From Sphaeroforma sirkka (lineage: Eukaryota; Opisthokonta; Ichthyosporea; Ichthyophonida), in NCBI GenBank assembly GCA_001586965.3, contig LUCW03000378.1:33501-97500 (forward strand): DNA of 64,000 nt, read 5' to 3'. Positions 19,824 through 29,709 of the stretch are shown here, in pieces. The notes under the pieces are model-generated. The model saw nothing but the letters and a program-made list of their open reading frames with translations, ran no database searches and was not told the origin of the DNA. Each line of letters begins with the position of its first letter. Positions within the stretch are counted from its first letter, which is position 1. The translations under genes and the position numbers were made by a program.

Positions 19824-20297
19824 TGTGGTCAAAACCAAGTGACACTTAATAAAGAGTGTTAAGTCTAAAATAAGTGAACTCAGTCAGAGGTGCCGATATG
19901 AACGGCGCGTCTCCTGTATTTATTAATCACGTCTTCGTGTAAGACAAGATTTTCTCTAACAACGGTAGATTGTGAAAATCGCCGTATCTAAGACCTTGGT
20001 CTCCTAGTTACTAATTAATGATGACACTCGATGAGTCATCATTCTATTACACTAAATTATATTCTATTATCTAATCCGGTCCTCGGGTCCGATCGTCAAT
20101 AATTCTTCTTAAGTCTGAGCCTCTGGGTCTACCGCACTTAGGTATGAGCCTCTGGTCGGCCGTAGTAGGTCCTCCCAGGTCTGAGCCTGAATAAATCCTC
20201 TTAGGTCCGAGCCTCTGGTTCGGTCCTGAATTCTTCCATCTCAGGTCCGGCCCTCTAGTCCGGTCCCTAAGTCCCCATCTATGGTACTTTGTCCACA
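19824..20297 (-). repeat. LTR-C, 5' LTR of G5 (474 bp)
   Basis: On the minus strand it starts TGTGGACAAAGTACC exactly where 18S similarity stops and ends GGTTTTGACCACA, giving TG...CA ends with a 5-bp inverted TGTGG/CCACA. Its first half contains four or five imperfect copies of a unit like GGACC(T/G)..AGAGGCTC (20060-20270). A TATA-like GAATATAATTTAG lies further on. Confidence 0.7.
20060..20270 (-). repeat. Imperfect G/C-rich internal repeats in LTR-C
   Basis: On the plus strand the phrase GAGCCTCTGG(G/T)(T/C) recurs at about 20116, 20147 and 20208, with variants GAGCCTGAAT and GGCCCTCTAGT, separated by 30-60 bp and linked by AGGTC(C/T)(G). Such arrays in U3 often hold promoter or enhancer elements; that role is inference. 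Confidence 0.5.
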
Positions 20298-21125
20298 TTT
20301 CACCTCTGACAATTATATATTAATGTCCCCAACTATCCCTATTAATCATTATCTCGATCCTAGAAACCAACAAAATAAGATCGTGATCTTATTCCATTAT
20401 TCCATGCTGTAATATTCAAGCAAACGCCTGCTTTAAACACTCTAATTTCTCACAGTAAAAGTCCCAAACCCTGCGCACACTCAACTAAGAGCACACACAG
20501 TCTTTGAGAAAAAGAATGCGCCTAACAGTGCATGACTCACGGCAGACCATTAGACACAATCCAAAATCCAACTACGACAACTTTAATATACGCTATTGGA
20601 GCTGGAATTACCGCGGCTGCTGGCACCAGACTTGCCCTCCAATTGTTTCTCGTTAAGGGGTTTAAATTGTACTCATTCCAATTACAAGGCTTTTAAAAGT
20701 CCTGTATTGTTATTTTTTTGGGTAGCCGTTTTTCAGGCTCCCTCTCCGGAATCGAACCCTAATTCTCCGTTACCCGTTGTAACCATGGTAAGCCAATACC
20801 TTACCATTGAAAGTTGATAGGGCAGAAATGTGAATGAAACATCGCCGGCACAAGGCCATGCGATCAAAAAGTTATTATGAATCACCAAGAAACCGCCGAA
20901 GCGCATTGGTTTTGTATCTAATAAATACAGCCCTTCCGAAGTCGGGATTTTTCGCATGTATTAGCTCTATAATTACCACGGTTATGCAAGTAGTAGATAT
21001 TATCAAATAAACTATAACTGATTTACTGAGCCATTCGCAGTTTCACAATATAAATATTTATACTTAGACATGCATGGCTTGATCTTTGAGACAAGCATAT
21101 GACTACTGGCAGGATCAACCAGGTA
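20298..21125 (-). rRNA. 18S rRNA 5' part, truncated and internally deleted
   Basis: The minus strand begins TACCTGGTTGATCCTGCCAG at 21125, the conserved 5' end of eukaryotic small-subunit rRNA. It continues through CATATGCTTGTCTCAAAGAT, GGTTCGATTCCGGAGAGGGA, CCAGCAGCCGCGGTAATTCC and TGTCAGAGGTGAAA, where it stops, roughly halfway through the molecule. Between the CGGCTACC block and AAATAACAATACAGG about 60 conserved bases are missing (near 20712-20720 on plus). The deletion removes universally conserved helices, so this is very probably a pseudogene. LTR-C follows directly at the truncation point. Confidence 0.93.
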
Positions 21126-22240
21126 GCTATCTTAGATACAATTCATGTTTACAGAACCTACTGCAAATTCTCAGCTCCACCACTATATGCGCGATTACAT
21201 AGCGATTTCATCTAAATTTATACAATACCTCCTGAAAACGTAAATTTCAAATTCCACCACAAGGGTGGAAAGATAATTTTGCAGAAATTGTTATCATACA
21301 AGCTGTCACGAATGACAGATTATATCTACACCTGATGAGTACATTACTCATCGGAGTAAACAATTTACTCTAGTTTGCTGTACCTAAAATTTCTTCTACG
21401 TTAAGGATTCCAAACATGATCACAATTACACTGCTTTCAGTTGAATTTGATTGTTTAAAAACTTTAACCTTTCCTACATGTTGATATACAATGACTGACT
21501 GAATCTAATCAGAGTAAACCTACATGCAAATCGGTGAAAAGTAGAATTATGTATTCTTCGGCGCCATTACTCGCCTAAGCTGTAATGGACTGTATGTGTT
21601 TGGTATTTGCTCGCTGAGGGAGATTGTATACTGGTTGAGTAAAACAGCTTCCAACAGCAAATACAAATAGGGGATGTCGGGATATACATTATATATAACA
21701 ATGTATATGTTTATAGAAATAGGCTCTCTAAAACAATCAACGAACAACCGCGTACAATATGAAATGACACTTGAATTAAAAATCGACCAATGAAAACAAA
21801 AAGCTAAAGACAATACAGCAGATGGGTTGGAGAGAGAAATAGCTCTTGAAAAAATCACGAATCTCTACAATGAAGTAATGCAGTATACCCATGTGTGCAC
21901 CAATGTTATCTCACGTATGAGCTGATATCTATCCGTCGGCTCCAAGTTGGTTTTTTTTTGCGTTTTGTGTGACTAGCACCATATAGATAGTATTTCCTTG
22001 TTCCCTACGAAAATCATGCGGTGATAATTGTGTCGTGTAGAATCGAAGTTCATTGCTGCACTCACTAAAATATGCTTGTGAAATATGCAGCATTTGAGTA
22101 CTAGAGAATATTAAAACGCAAAAACGTCCAAGATCACATCCCAAAACCCAGGATTCTCCATTCCTGAGTTCATTGTCCACGCCCAATATGTATATATTCC
22201 TCACGTCAGTTTCCGCTGTCGGAATGTAATGCTTCAGGGT
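21126..22240. other. No gene seen; possible 5' ETS of the rRNA fragment
   Basis: A+T-rich sequence upstream of the 18S 5' end. If the rRNA fragment came from a genuine rDNA unit, the adjoining part would be external transcribed spacer. Short inverted repeats occur (TTCCACCACAAGGGTGGAA near 21251, ATGAGTACATTACTCAT near 21336). Open frames have no recognisable domain. Confidence 0.45.
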
Positions 22241-22248
22241 TTTAGAGT

Positions 22249-22830
22249 TTAGATTTCCGCCATATATATATAACTATTCTTAGCTGGTGGCGTAAAGGTT
22301 AGGCGTGCCTTATCTGCGGGAATCCTGAGTGATGACTGAACGACTTGCTCCGTGCCAACGAGGGTGCGCATATCATGGTCGTCTACTTGTATAATAACAT
22401 ATGCACAGTTATCGGCAGGAAACAATCGATCGTTTACTACAAGCATTATTGTTGCCGTACGTCCAAAAGTCGACACATGTTGACATCAGCCCTAGTATCT
22501 CAACCCGAGTTTGTCCTATATATTCTGCCCGCTGGCCTTTGTTCGGCTTTCATAGCTCACATTCACTCTGTACGTAAGACTCGTCGACTTAGTCATGAAT
22601 ATGAAATACTTCTTTCAGTCTTATCCCTGCTGGTGGCTGATCAGGCATCTGATCACCGTCCAATAAGTTGACGGGAGGCTGCAAATTATTACCTGATGAT
22701 CCGTGTGGCGTACGCGTCGATATATCCAAAGCCGATGTACGTTGTATAGGAACCCTGTCACCTGGCGCATCATGGGGGATAAAATGGACTTCTGTTGCCG
22801 CACGTTTGCTTGTATTTGTAAATCAGGATT
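22249..22830 (-). pseudogene. Decayed gag-pro fragment related to G5
   Basis: The frame 22249-22476 reads MSTFGRTATIMLVVNDRLFP and YVIIQVDDHDMRTLVGTEQV, aligning with the G5 protease (VTFGRTATRIFAVKDKLF, LQVNGQQCAHSLIDTGAN). The active-site DTGA is replaced by GTEQ, so the aspartate is gone. Sequence up to 22830 parallels the G5 region 17520-17820 with breaks. It is an older relative of G5. Confidence 0.6.
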
Positions 22831-23190
22831 AAATATGTAATTTGCGGCTATGTCTTAACATGGTTTAAGACAAAAGTCTTTACAAAGCGGGATCATCCAT
22901 CGTTTAATATTTCGATACAGTGTTGTTGCCTAGTATGCACTACCGTTTGTTTGTGAATCGAATTATAGATATACTAGACATACAAGCAACTCTATTACTC
23001 AGTCGACGATACAAATAGGGGTTGTGTACCATACCTTCTTATGGATATGCATGTGTGTTCTTGTCACATATTGAAATAAGTATCAAAACCCCTGAACCCT
23101 ATTGCCTGATGACCCTTGTGGCGTACGCGTCGATATGTCCAAGGTCATTGTACGTTGTATAGAAACCCTATCACCTGGGGCATGGAGGTT
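22690..23190 (+). repeat. Direct repeat of G5-like sequence (about 22690-22765 and 23105-23190)
   Basis: GTGGCGTACGCGTCGATAT is followed in both places by CCAAGG/CCAAAG, then GTACGTTGTATAG, AACCCT and CACCTGG. The second copy is cut by the 5' LTR of G1 at 23228. The intervening 340 bp has no recognised content. Confidence 0.65.
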
Positions 23191-23227
23191 AGCTTGTGTA
23201 TTTACTTCAGCACGCAAGTATGACCGT

Positions 23228-23735
23228 TGTAGAAATACGGCCTACGGTCAGTCTAAAATATCAAGATCAATTGAGATAATACATTGGTTTTTATTTGTAT
23301 TTTAAATAATTTAGTACAAGCTCTTTTTCCAATATTTCCAAAGTGTTCTAAATTCACTTTGATGGCTCCAATAGCCTGAGTACTTGGTATGACTCATCTA
23401 CTTGGACCTATTTGAGACATTAGTAGATGTAGGATATTATAAACTAAATTTTATAATCTCCGAACTACTACTTATAGATTTTGGTCCTCCCGCCAATCTC
23501 CAAAATCCAATAAGTCTTTTTCTTTTTTTAACTTTTCTTCAGATGGAACTTTATTTATATCAGCTAATGTATTAACGTGACTTACGTTATTATGTCTATT
23601 TACAAATTAGGCAAGTGGTCATGAACACTTAGTACTTCTAGTGAAAATTATTCAATAAAGAACAGCTAGAGGTACGCCCTGTGTGATCGAGGATATTTAG
23701 GCTCTTAACAAGAGGCAGTCCCGATCATTCTTACA
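23228..23735 (+). repeat. 5' LTR of G1
   Basis: Starts TGTAGAAATACGGCCTACGG, repeated at the 3' end of the element (30996). The 3' boundary is estimated at the TTACA near 23734, about 155 bp before the gag ATG; it is not confirmed by a second complete LTR. No primer-binding site was identified with confidence. Confidence 0.65.
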
Positions 23736-23890
23736 CAAGCTACCACTGCTAAATCCTAACTGACTAAATTGTATTTTAGTTTAATATAGTAATTTCCATC
23801 GAAGTTTACATATTTTTTCAGTTATTTAGTAGTTACAGTAGTGTACTGCTTCTAGACTGTCTGACATCGATTTACTATCCAGCAAATACT

Positions 23891-24913
23891 ATGGCTAAGG
23901 GTACTTCTAAAGGCAAGGGAGCCGCTAGCTCTAAGCCTGCTAAGCCTGCCGAGGTTCCTGAGGTCCCTGTGGAAACACCTAGCTTGTCTGGAGTTGAGCC
24001 TGCCGAGGATACTGTTGGGGAAGCAAATTCTGAGGTTGGTACAGAGGATTATTCTGAGGATGACTCGTCGGATCCTAAAGCCTTGGAAGAAGAGGTATCT
24101 ACTACCGCGGAAAGGCTCGCCAGCGTCCGTGTATCACCTAGGAGTGAAGCTCAGGACCCCAGCTTGCCCCCTGACCACGTGCCGTCAAATATTGGGGACA
24201 AACGTCGAAAGGCTGGAAAATTCGTGGATACGAATGTCGGGGACATTATAACTCCACATCTAAAGGACACTCCAGCACAATTCCGGAGTGAAAAGGAAGT
24301 ATTGGACCTGTCCGAAAATTTTGGTTTCGCCATCGATGGAGAAGCAATTCCATCCAGCTCAAATCTTGGGGCCGAAGTTGAGGACGCCATAATTCGACAA
24401 CGAGTGGTTGGATCCTCTCAATCTCGACGCCAATTGAACCGCACTGAAGCGCTCTTGGAGGAGCTAGCGGCAGCAGCAGTTGTGGACCCCTCTATCGTGT
24501 CCCACATGGCTGGTATTCTACCTATACCGAAGAAGAAGAAAATTCCGGGTTTTAGGGTTTTTGTTTCGAACCCGAGATCTACTGGTTTACCAGCCAGTAC
24601 GTGTACCACTAAGCCAGTTACCACTGGTGAGAGAGGAAATATTTCAAAATTTAATCTCTATAGCTCTGATGCTACCATTGACCATCCTTTTGACAAACCT
24701 AACCCTTTCAGAGGATATGATCGTATGGAAGTCGATGAGGCTTACCATCCTCGTAATATCGACTCTCATTTGCCAACTAACCCTGGTAATCACGATTTTG
24801 GCAATCGCTACACCAGTACCTCGTTAGAGAGTTCCCGCTCTAATCCTGAGGATGAGGAAGTGAGAACCAGACATACTCGTCTCAGGCTATTACGCTCTGA
24901 TGCAAGTCCTTGA
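23891..24913 (+). pseudogene. Gag N-terminal part of G1 (plus copy)
   Basis: The frame begins MAKGTSKGKGAASSKPAKPA, a basic start, then an acidic Glu/Asp/Ser-rich section (EDYSEDDSSDPKALEEEVST), then VGSSQSRRQLNRTEALLEEL and ILPIPKKKK. It continues with SKFNLYSSDATIDHPFDKPN and FRGYDRMEVDEAYHPRNID. The ATG at 23891 is well placed after the LTR. A 2-nt deletion near 24898 relative to the minus copy shifts the frame (RSDASP-stop). Matrix/capsid identity is inferred from position. Confidence 0.8.
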
Positions 24914-25915
24914 GGACCGTCTATTGAATGACTCTGACCTTGACGATAGGAAAGCGGATAACATTCGCTATCTAATCGATAACAAGAGAAAGGAAATAGA
25001 CACCATCTTGGTACTAGCAGCCCGTAGCACTGAGCATGAGCCTCGTGAACACTTAGAACCAAGCTTTATAAAGCAGCTAGGTAACGCGCAGGCTGAGGTC
25101 GATTTCTCTACTAATGAGAGTACAGTGGAGACACTGAAGGCCTTCGACCAACTTAAGGAGTCTGCCAGCCTTAAGGATAAGCAGATGATGGTTGCCTTTA
25201 TTCATTTCTGTGAGTCAGGTGAATGGCAAACTATCTTGAAGGCCCATGAGACCAACTGGAAAGCCCTATCCTGTCACCAGTTGCGTGAAAATATAATTAA
25301 CACCTTTTTTGAAGTTGCACGTGACCGTGAACTTCTAGAGTCTCGCAAGTTCTTTGCGAACGATACCACTATTCGAGGTACTCTAGCTCATATGACACAT
25401 ATGAATACTCGGATGGGTGGTCGTACTTATACTGGCGAATATTTATTAATTTGTCAGATGATGGTGACTCTGGGAGCTAACCTCAATGATGACATCATCG
25501 CCTATGGTGGTTTGCGATCTATGCCTTGGTCTGTCTTTGAGAAGATAGTTCACAAGCATACCAATCCCTCTACTAGAGTACTTAGTACCACGAGCTACAC
25601 CCAGCCAAGCGTAACGCAGTAGAGACTAGCACTGCGCGTAGTACTAAGAAACCTCGCACTACTACTGGAGGGGGTACTGGCTCTACTTCTACCGAACCGA
25701 AAGGTGAAAAGAAGGTGAGAGCGCCTCGCAAGAAGTGTGGTTACAACCTCACAAAACGTAATGGCAAGTGGAATGGTAGACACGACCCTGTTAAGTGTGC
25801 ACCAGGCAAGCCAGATTTTGGACACTATATGAACGAGTGTGCTACTTGCAAGGGTACTAACGGTTGGCACAAAGAGGATTGCAAGGACTTACCGGACGTC
25901 CAAGTTAAGCACTGA
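24900..25915 (+). pseudogene. Gag C-terminal part with zinc-binding tail, G1 (plus copy)
   Basis: The first frame (24900-25622) continues gag: VLEDRLLNDSDLDDRKADNI, TLKAFDQLKESASLKDKQMM and GGRTYTGEYLLICQMM. A shift near 25610 moves into the last frame, with a basic Thr-rich linker, then CGYNLTKRNGKWNGRHDPVK, KPDFGHYMNECATCKGTNGW and HKEDCKD. It ends VQVKH-stop, a base deletion from the stop used in the minus copy. The cysteine/histidine cluster is the presumed nucleic-acid-binding nucleocapsid. Confidence 0.8.
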
Positions 25916-25924
25916 CAGTACCAT

Positions 25925-26188
25925 ATGTGTGCACTAGAGCAAGATTATGAGAAAATGTTCAATAAAATCCATACCAAAAGAGATGAACGTATATTTCAAA
26001 CCGTTTATGTAGATGGAGAAAAAGTTATAGCACTTTTTGATCCAGGGGCTGAAGTCTCTGCTATCTCACGACGAGTAGCCTACGCTATAGATATGGCTAT
26101 CCATAACGAAACAACTAATTTAATCTTGGGAAATGGCATAGTTACCACTTGCGAAGAATCCATTGACTACGTACACATAATATTGTCA
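25925..26188 (+). pseudogene. Aspartic protease of G1 (plus copy), interrupted
   Basis: The frame starts MCALEQDYEKMFNKIHTKRD and has VYVDGEKVIALFDPGAEVSA, where the retropepsin loop is D-P-G instead of D-T-G. It ends at the solo LTR-B inserted after CACATAATATTGTCA. The protease continues on the far side with GTCAGATAGAAGAGAAG. Both copies of the family have proline in the loop. Confidence 0.78.
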
Positions 26189-26947
26189 TGTAGATATCGA
26201 TCTCTTAAGGCGGTATAAACATCTTAGAGCTACTAAACGTTATAAAATCTTAAAGTCTTTTAATAAGTTTTTTAAGTATACGAATTTTACTCTGGTAATA
26301 AAGTTAGGTATGCCTCATAGAAATCAGCAATACTCTGGGGGATTGTAAGGCTGAGACATTGCCTATATATCATCCTCTCAGTACTGAATTCGCCGAAGGG
26401 ATTCTATTTATGTTTTCGTTATCGTTATCGTCGAAACTAGTATTACTTGTTTCGTCACATGAATTACTAAAACTAGTAAAATCCTATCTTTAGAAAAAAA
26501 AGAAAAAAAGAAAAAAAATATTCCTGATGTCCTTAGTTATTGTCTTAACCAATAACTGGCCACTTATCAAGAATTACCGACTTGCCATCATCAGACTGGC
26601 ACATCTGGTTGGCTGAGCGGAGGTCAAACTAGGCAACCATTAAGGGTCCCTAGAAACCTATGTTCGGTTGAGCCATCTCGCTACCGAAGTATTCAGATGT
26701 ATATTTTGGAGTGTTTATTTAGGTCTCTTAATAGACCTACTCCAAATCTACTCTTTGGCCCTTTTCACAGTCCCTTTAATGGGTCGGGGCCAAAATATCT
26801 GATTTGTAAAATGGAAAAGGTACTTGTAAATAGAACCGTTAAAAACCATTTAATACACGTGCTTTTAATAGTACGTTTATAATTTACGTACTGCTTAAGA
26901 GTACGTTTATCAACATAAGAGTCTAATGTGGAGGCCCGGCTATTACA
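26189..26947 (+). mobile_element. Solo LTR-B (759 bp) with GTCA target duplication
   Basis: Starts TGTAGATATCGATCTC and ends GAGGCCCGGCTATTACA. GTCA flanks it at 26185-26188 and 26948-26951. The minus copy of G1 has an uninterrupted sequence at this point, confirming an insertion. Parts recur at 10840-11050 and 16900-17319. It contains an A/G-rich tract (26491-26518). Orientation cannot be decided from the ends alone. No coding content. Confidence 0.85.
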
Positions 26948-26951
26948 GTCA

Positions 26952-27581
26952 GATAGAAGAGAAGTAAAGACACGCCTAATCGTTACTGACATGTCTCAAA
27001 AAAATGATTTAATTATAGGTATGACTGATCTTCTCAGTTAAAGTATAACTCTCACTGGTCTGCCTAATGGGCTAGACCCAAATTATGATCAGTCAGATGA
27101 TAACATGTTAAAGATACCTAAACGTCCGGAAAGTGAAGCAAAAGATATGATTCCGCACTTTACCGATATAACTATGGACTTAATTATACAAAACAGAAAT
27201 ATTGCAATAACTGACTGGTTTGTGTTTAAGTTCTCTAATGGGTACGTTAAGCTTGACTTAACAAACGTCGACTTCTCTGACTTAAAGTGTCCTTCACATA
27301 GCTACGTGAGTTGGAGACACAAAGACGTTGTCAATACCCAAATTGAAGATTGGCTAAAACAGGGTCTAATTGAAATCAATTATGATACAACCCCAGTTAA
27401 CTTATCTCTCTTAGCGGTCGATCAATATAAATCTGAAGGAAAGTTTAGTAAAACAAGAGTAGTACTAAACCTGTCGCCAATCAACAAACTAATCCCGCAA
27501 CATAGTTTTCCCTTACCTAAGATAAGCGAGATACTACGCAAAATGGAAGGTACGACTCTTTTTTCCAAGGTAGACTTATAA
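26952..27581 (+). pseudogene. Protease end, linker and RT fingers of G1 (plus copy)
   Basis: After the LTR-B insertion the frame resumes with a protease end (the codons for MSQ..DLIIGMTDLLS with a stop). The longer frame 27105-27581 has MLKIPKRPESEAKDMIPHF, WFVFKFSNGYVKLDLTNVDF and SWRHKDVVNTQIEDWLKQGL, then RT fingers LLAVDQYKSEGKFSKTRVVL and NLSPINKLIPQHSFPLPKIS. It ends TLFSKVDL-stop. The TAA is at the same codon as in the minus copy. Confidence 0.8.
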
Positions 27582-27901
27582 GCTGCATTCCATCAATTAC
27601 AAATATATGTGCCGCATAGGAAACACTTTTTCTTTACTTGGCAAGGTAAGAAGTGCCAGTTTAAAGGTGCACCTGAAGGCTTACACATGTTACCTTCTTT
27701 CTTCCAACAAGTTATGATGGAACTATTTGCGAACCTGTTGGATAACGTATCAGTATATTTTGATGATATAGTTATCTTTACAAAGACAGCACATGAACAT
27801 GCTAAATACGTTAAGGAAGTCTTAAAGCGACTTAACCATGCCAAACTAAAGATTAACGAGGACAAGTGTTCTTTTACTAAAGATACTATACACTTACTTG
27901 G
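27582..27901 (+). pseudogene. RT palm of G1 (plus copy)
   Basis: Following the TAA the same frame continues AAFHQLQIYVPHRKHFFFTW, then GAPEGLHMLPSFFQQVMMEL and the catalytic box VSVYFDDIVIFTKTAHEHAK. YFDD is an acceptable variant of the gypsy Y-x-D-D. The frame is then cut at HLLG by the solo LTR-A insertion. Apart from the TAA and the insertion this part is intact. Confidence 0.85.
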
Positions 27902-28149
27902 TGTGGTCAGAATACAAGTGCTTATATATATTTGATTATTTTAGGTTTATTACAAGTTTAACAGTTTATCAGAATAATCTGATAAACTGGGTTTTAGGGT
28001 TTTGCTGGTTTTACAACACATAACTGATGACTCATTTAAGAGTCAGTCATTTTAGGATTACTGTTTACAATTACTAATAAATGAACAACGTCCCCCTCCC
28101 TGAGGGGGGAGAACGTTGAGATATAGTTACTCGACGTGTACTTACTACA
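27902..28149 (+). mobile_element. Solo LTR-A (248 bp) with TTGG target duplication
   Basis: Starts TGTGGTCAGAATACAAGTGC, ends GTGTACTTACTACA. TTGG flanks it at 27898-27901 and 28150-28153. The minus G1 copy has CACTTACTTGGTTACAAGG uninterrupted. Internal landmarks as in the other LTR-A copies. Confidence 0.92.
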
Positions 28150-28167
28150 TTGGTTACAAGGTGCAGC

Positions 28168-28585
28168 TGTAGTAAAAGTCCCCTTAAACCACTATCAGTG
28201 TGGAGTTAGAATTAGTTTACAATTAATTCACACGAGGTGAATTATTTGTAGACCACGTAGACAATCAAATATAAGAATAAATACACCGCACTGAGCCCCA
28301 GGGAGACTCAGTAGGTTTTAGTATCGTATTTTGATGTGTTTACTACATTTTTACGACTAGTTACTTTAGGTGTATTATTCGATTTTATCTCGAGGACAAT
28401 AGTGGACGGAGGAATTCGGTTTATTGACAAATCACAGGAGTTGATATCCCTCAGAACCGGATAGCAGAAAGGAGCTTGCAAATTACGAAAGGAGCAAAGT
28501 CTTCCGAGCACAGATAAGTGAAACGAAACCCCCCCTTCCGTTTTGCTCGGTTTGATACGCTTGCGTGATTTACATATATATATAC
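28168..28585 (+). mobile_element. Unclassified 418-bp insertion with CAGC target duplication
   Basis: The minus G1 copy reads GGTTACAAGGTATCTACAGC then ACGGGTAG, whereas here 418 bp lie between GGTTACAAGGTGCAGC and CAGCACGGGTAG. The inserted piece begins TGTAGTAAAAGTCCCC and ends in a short AT repeat (ACATATATATATAC). No coding. It may be a third LTR type or a SINE-like piece; the 3' end does not have CA, so LTR identity is doubtful. Confidence 0.6.
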
Positions 28586-29709
28586 CAGCACGGGTAGAAA
28601 TTGATCCTGGCAAGAAACAATTTCTGTTGGATATATCAACACCGATTACTGGAAGAGATGTGAACTCTGTGTGTGGGTTTGTTAACTTCTTCTCGGATTC
28701 GGTACCTCATCTTTCTCATTACTTAAAGCCTGTCAGTCATCTACAGCTGCACAAAAGACCTTTGTAAAAGTTCTGGACTCAAGAATGTGATGATGCATTC
28801 AAGCTAGTCAAAAGGAAAGTAATGGACGCACCCATCATGCAGTACCCTGTGGATGGCGTCTTATTCCAAGTAGCAACCGACGCTTCAGATTGAGCGGTAG
28901 GTGGATTGCTATACCAAACGATAAATGGTAAACCACGTTACATACAATCCTTTAGCAAGAGTTATAATAAGAGTCAACGAAATTACTTTACCGTTAAACA
29001 AGAGCTCCTTGCTATAGTTACTGCGCTAAGACAGTTTAAAGACTACCTTTATGGAAGTTACTTCACTGTCGTCTGTGATCAAAAGTCTTTAACATATTTA
29101 AAAGACATGAACCCTGATTCACAGTTGGTGAGCCGCTGGCATGACATTATTACTAAGTTCGCTTTTAACATTACACACATACCAGGAATACATAGTCATC
29201 TTCCTGACATGCTCTCTCGACTTGTCCCTGACTACCAGAAAACAGTTAAAGAGTTATTAGCAACCGATTGGATGCTTAATAAGAAATGGTTTAACCTCGC
29301 TCAATCAAGATGGGGTCCATTTATTTTTGATATGTTCGCCGCAGAACATAACAAACAGGTTTCTGATTATAGGTTGTTGATTCATCCTAAAGGTGATGCC
29401 TTTCAACTTGACTTATCAAAGCATAATGCGTGGGCTAACCCACCTTGGCATGTTATCGCACAGTTGTTAAACTATGTTAATATTACTAAGTATACCATTA
29501 CGCTGCGGTGTCCCTTACGTAGCTCCGACCCATGGATACGTGATTTAATTAATATGATACACGACGAGCCGATCTATGTCGACCGTGAAACCGACACGTT
29601 CTTGTATCAGGGATCCTATTCTATTAAGAAGACACCTTGGAAACACGCCATCGTTTGTCGCATCGGTCCTGCAAGTACCACTAAGTGGAACCCTCAACCG
29701 AGTTCTTAA
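28586..29709 (+). pseudogene. RT thumb, RNase H and Dam-like module of G1 (plus copy)
   Basis: The sequence resumes VEIDPGKKQFLLDISTPITG, with stops near 28765 and 28890. The long frame (28906-29709) holds RNase H: PRYIQSFSKSYNKSQRNYFT, QELLAIVTALRQFKDYLYGS and VVCDQKSLTYLKDMNPDSQL, then IPGIHSHLPDMLSRL. After RNase H comes the Dam-like module: RWGPFIFDMFAAEHNKQVSD, KGDAFQLDLSKHNAWANPPW and HVIAQLLNYVNITKY, then RCPLRSSDPWIRDLI. The NPPW box and W-G-P..D.FA opening are clear. The first RNase H Asp sits in VATDASD upstream of 28906. Confidence 0.85.

Larger units (their letters stand above)
17323..20297 (-). mobile_element. LTR element G5 (LTR-C, gag, protease), minus strand, inserted in 18S rRNA sequence
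   Basis: On the minus strand a 474-bp LTR (20297-19824) is followed by a gag starting with ATG at 19727, several gag blocks and a protease with an intact DTGA loop. The element is cut off at 17320 where LTR-B-like sequence begins. Its LTR starts within the 18S sequence. RT and integrase are absent from the window. Frames are broken by several shifts. Confidence 0.75.
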
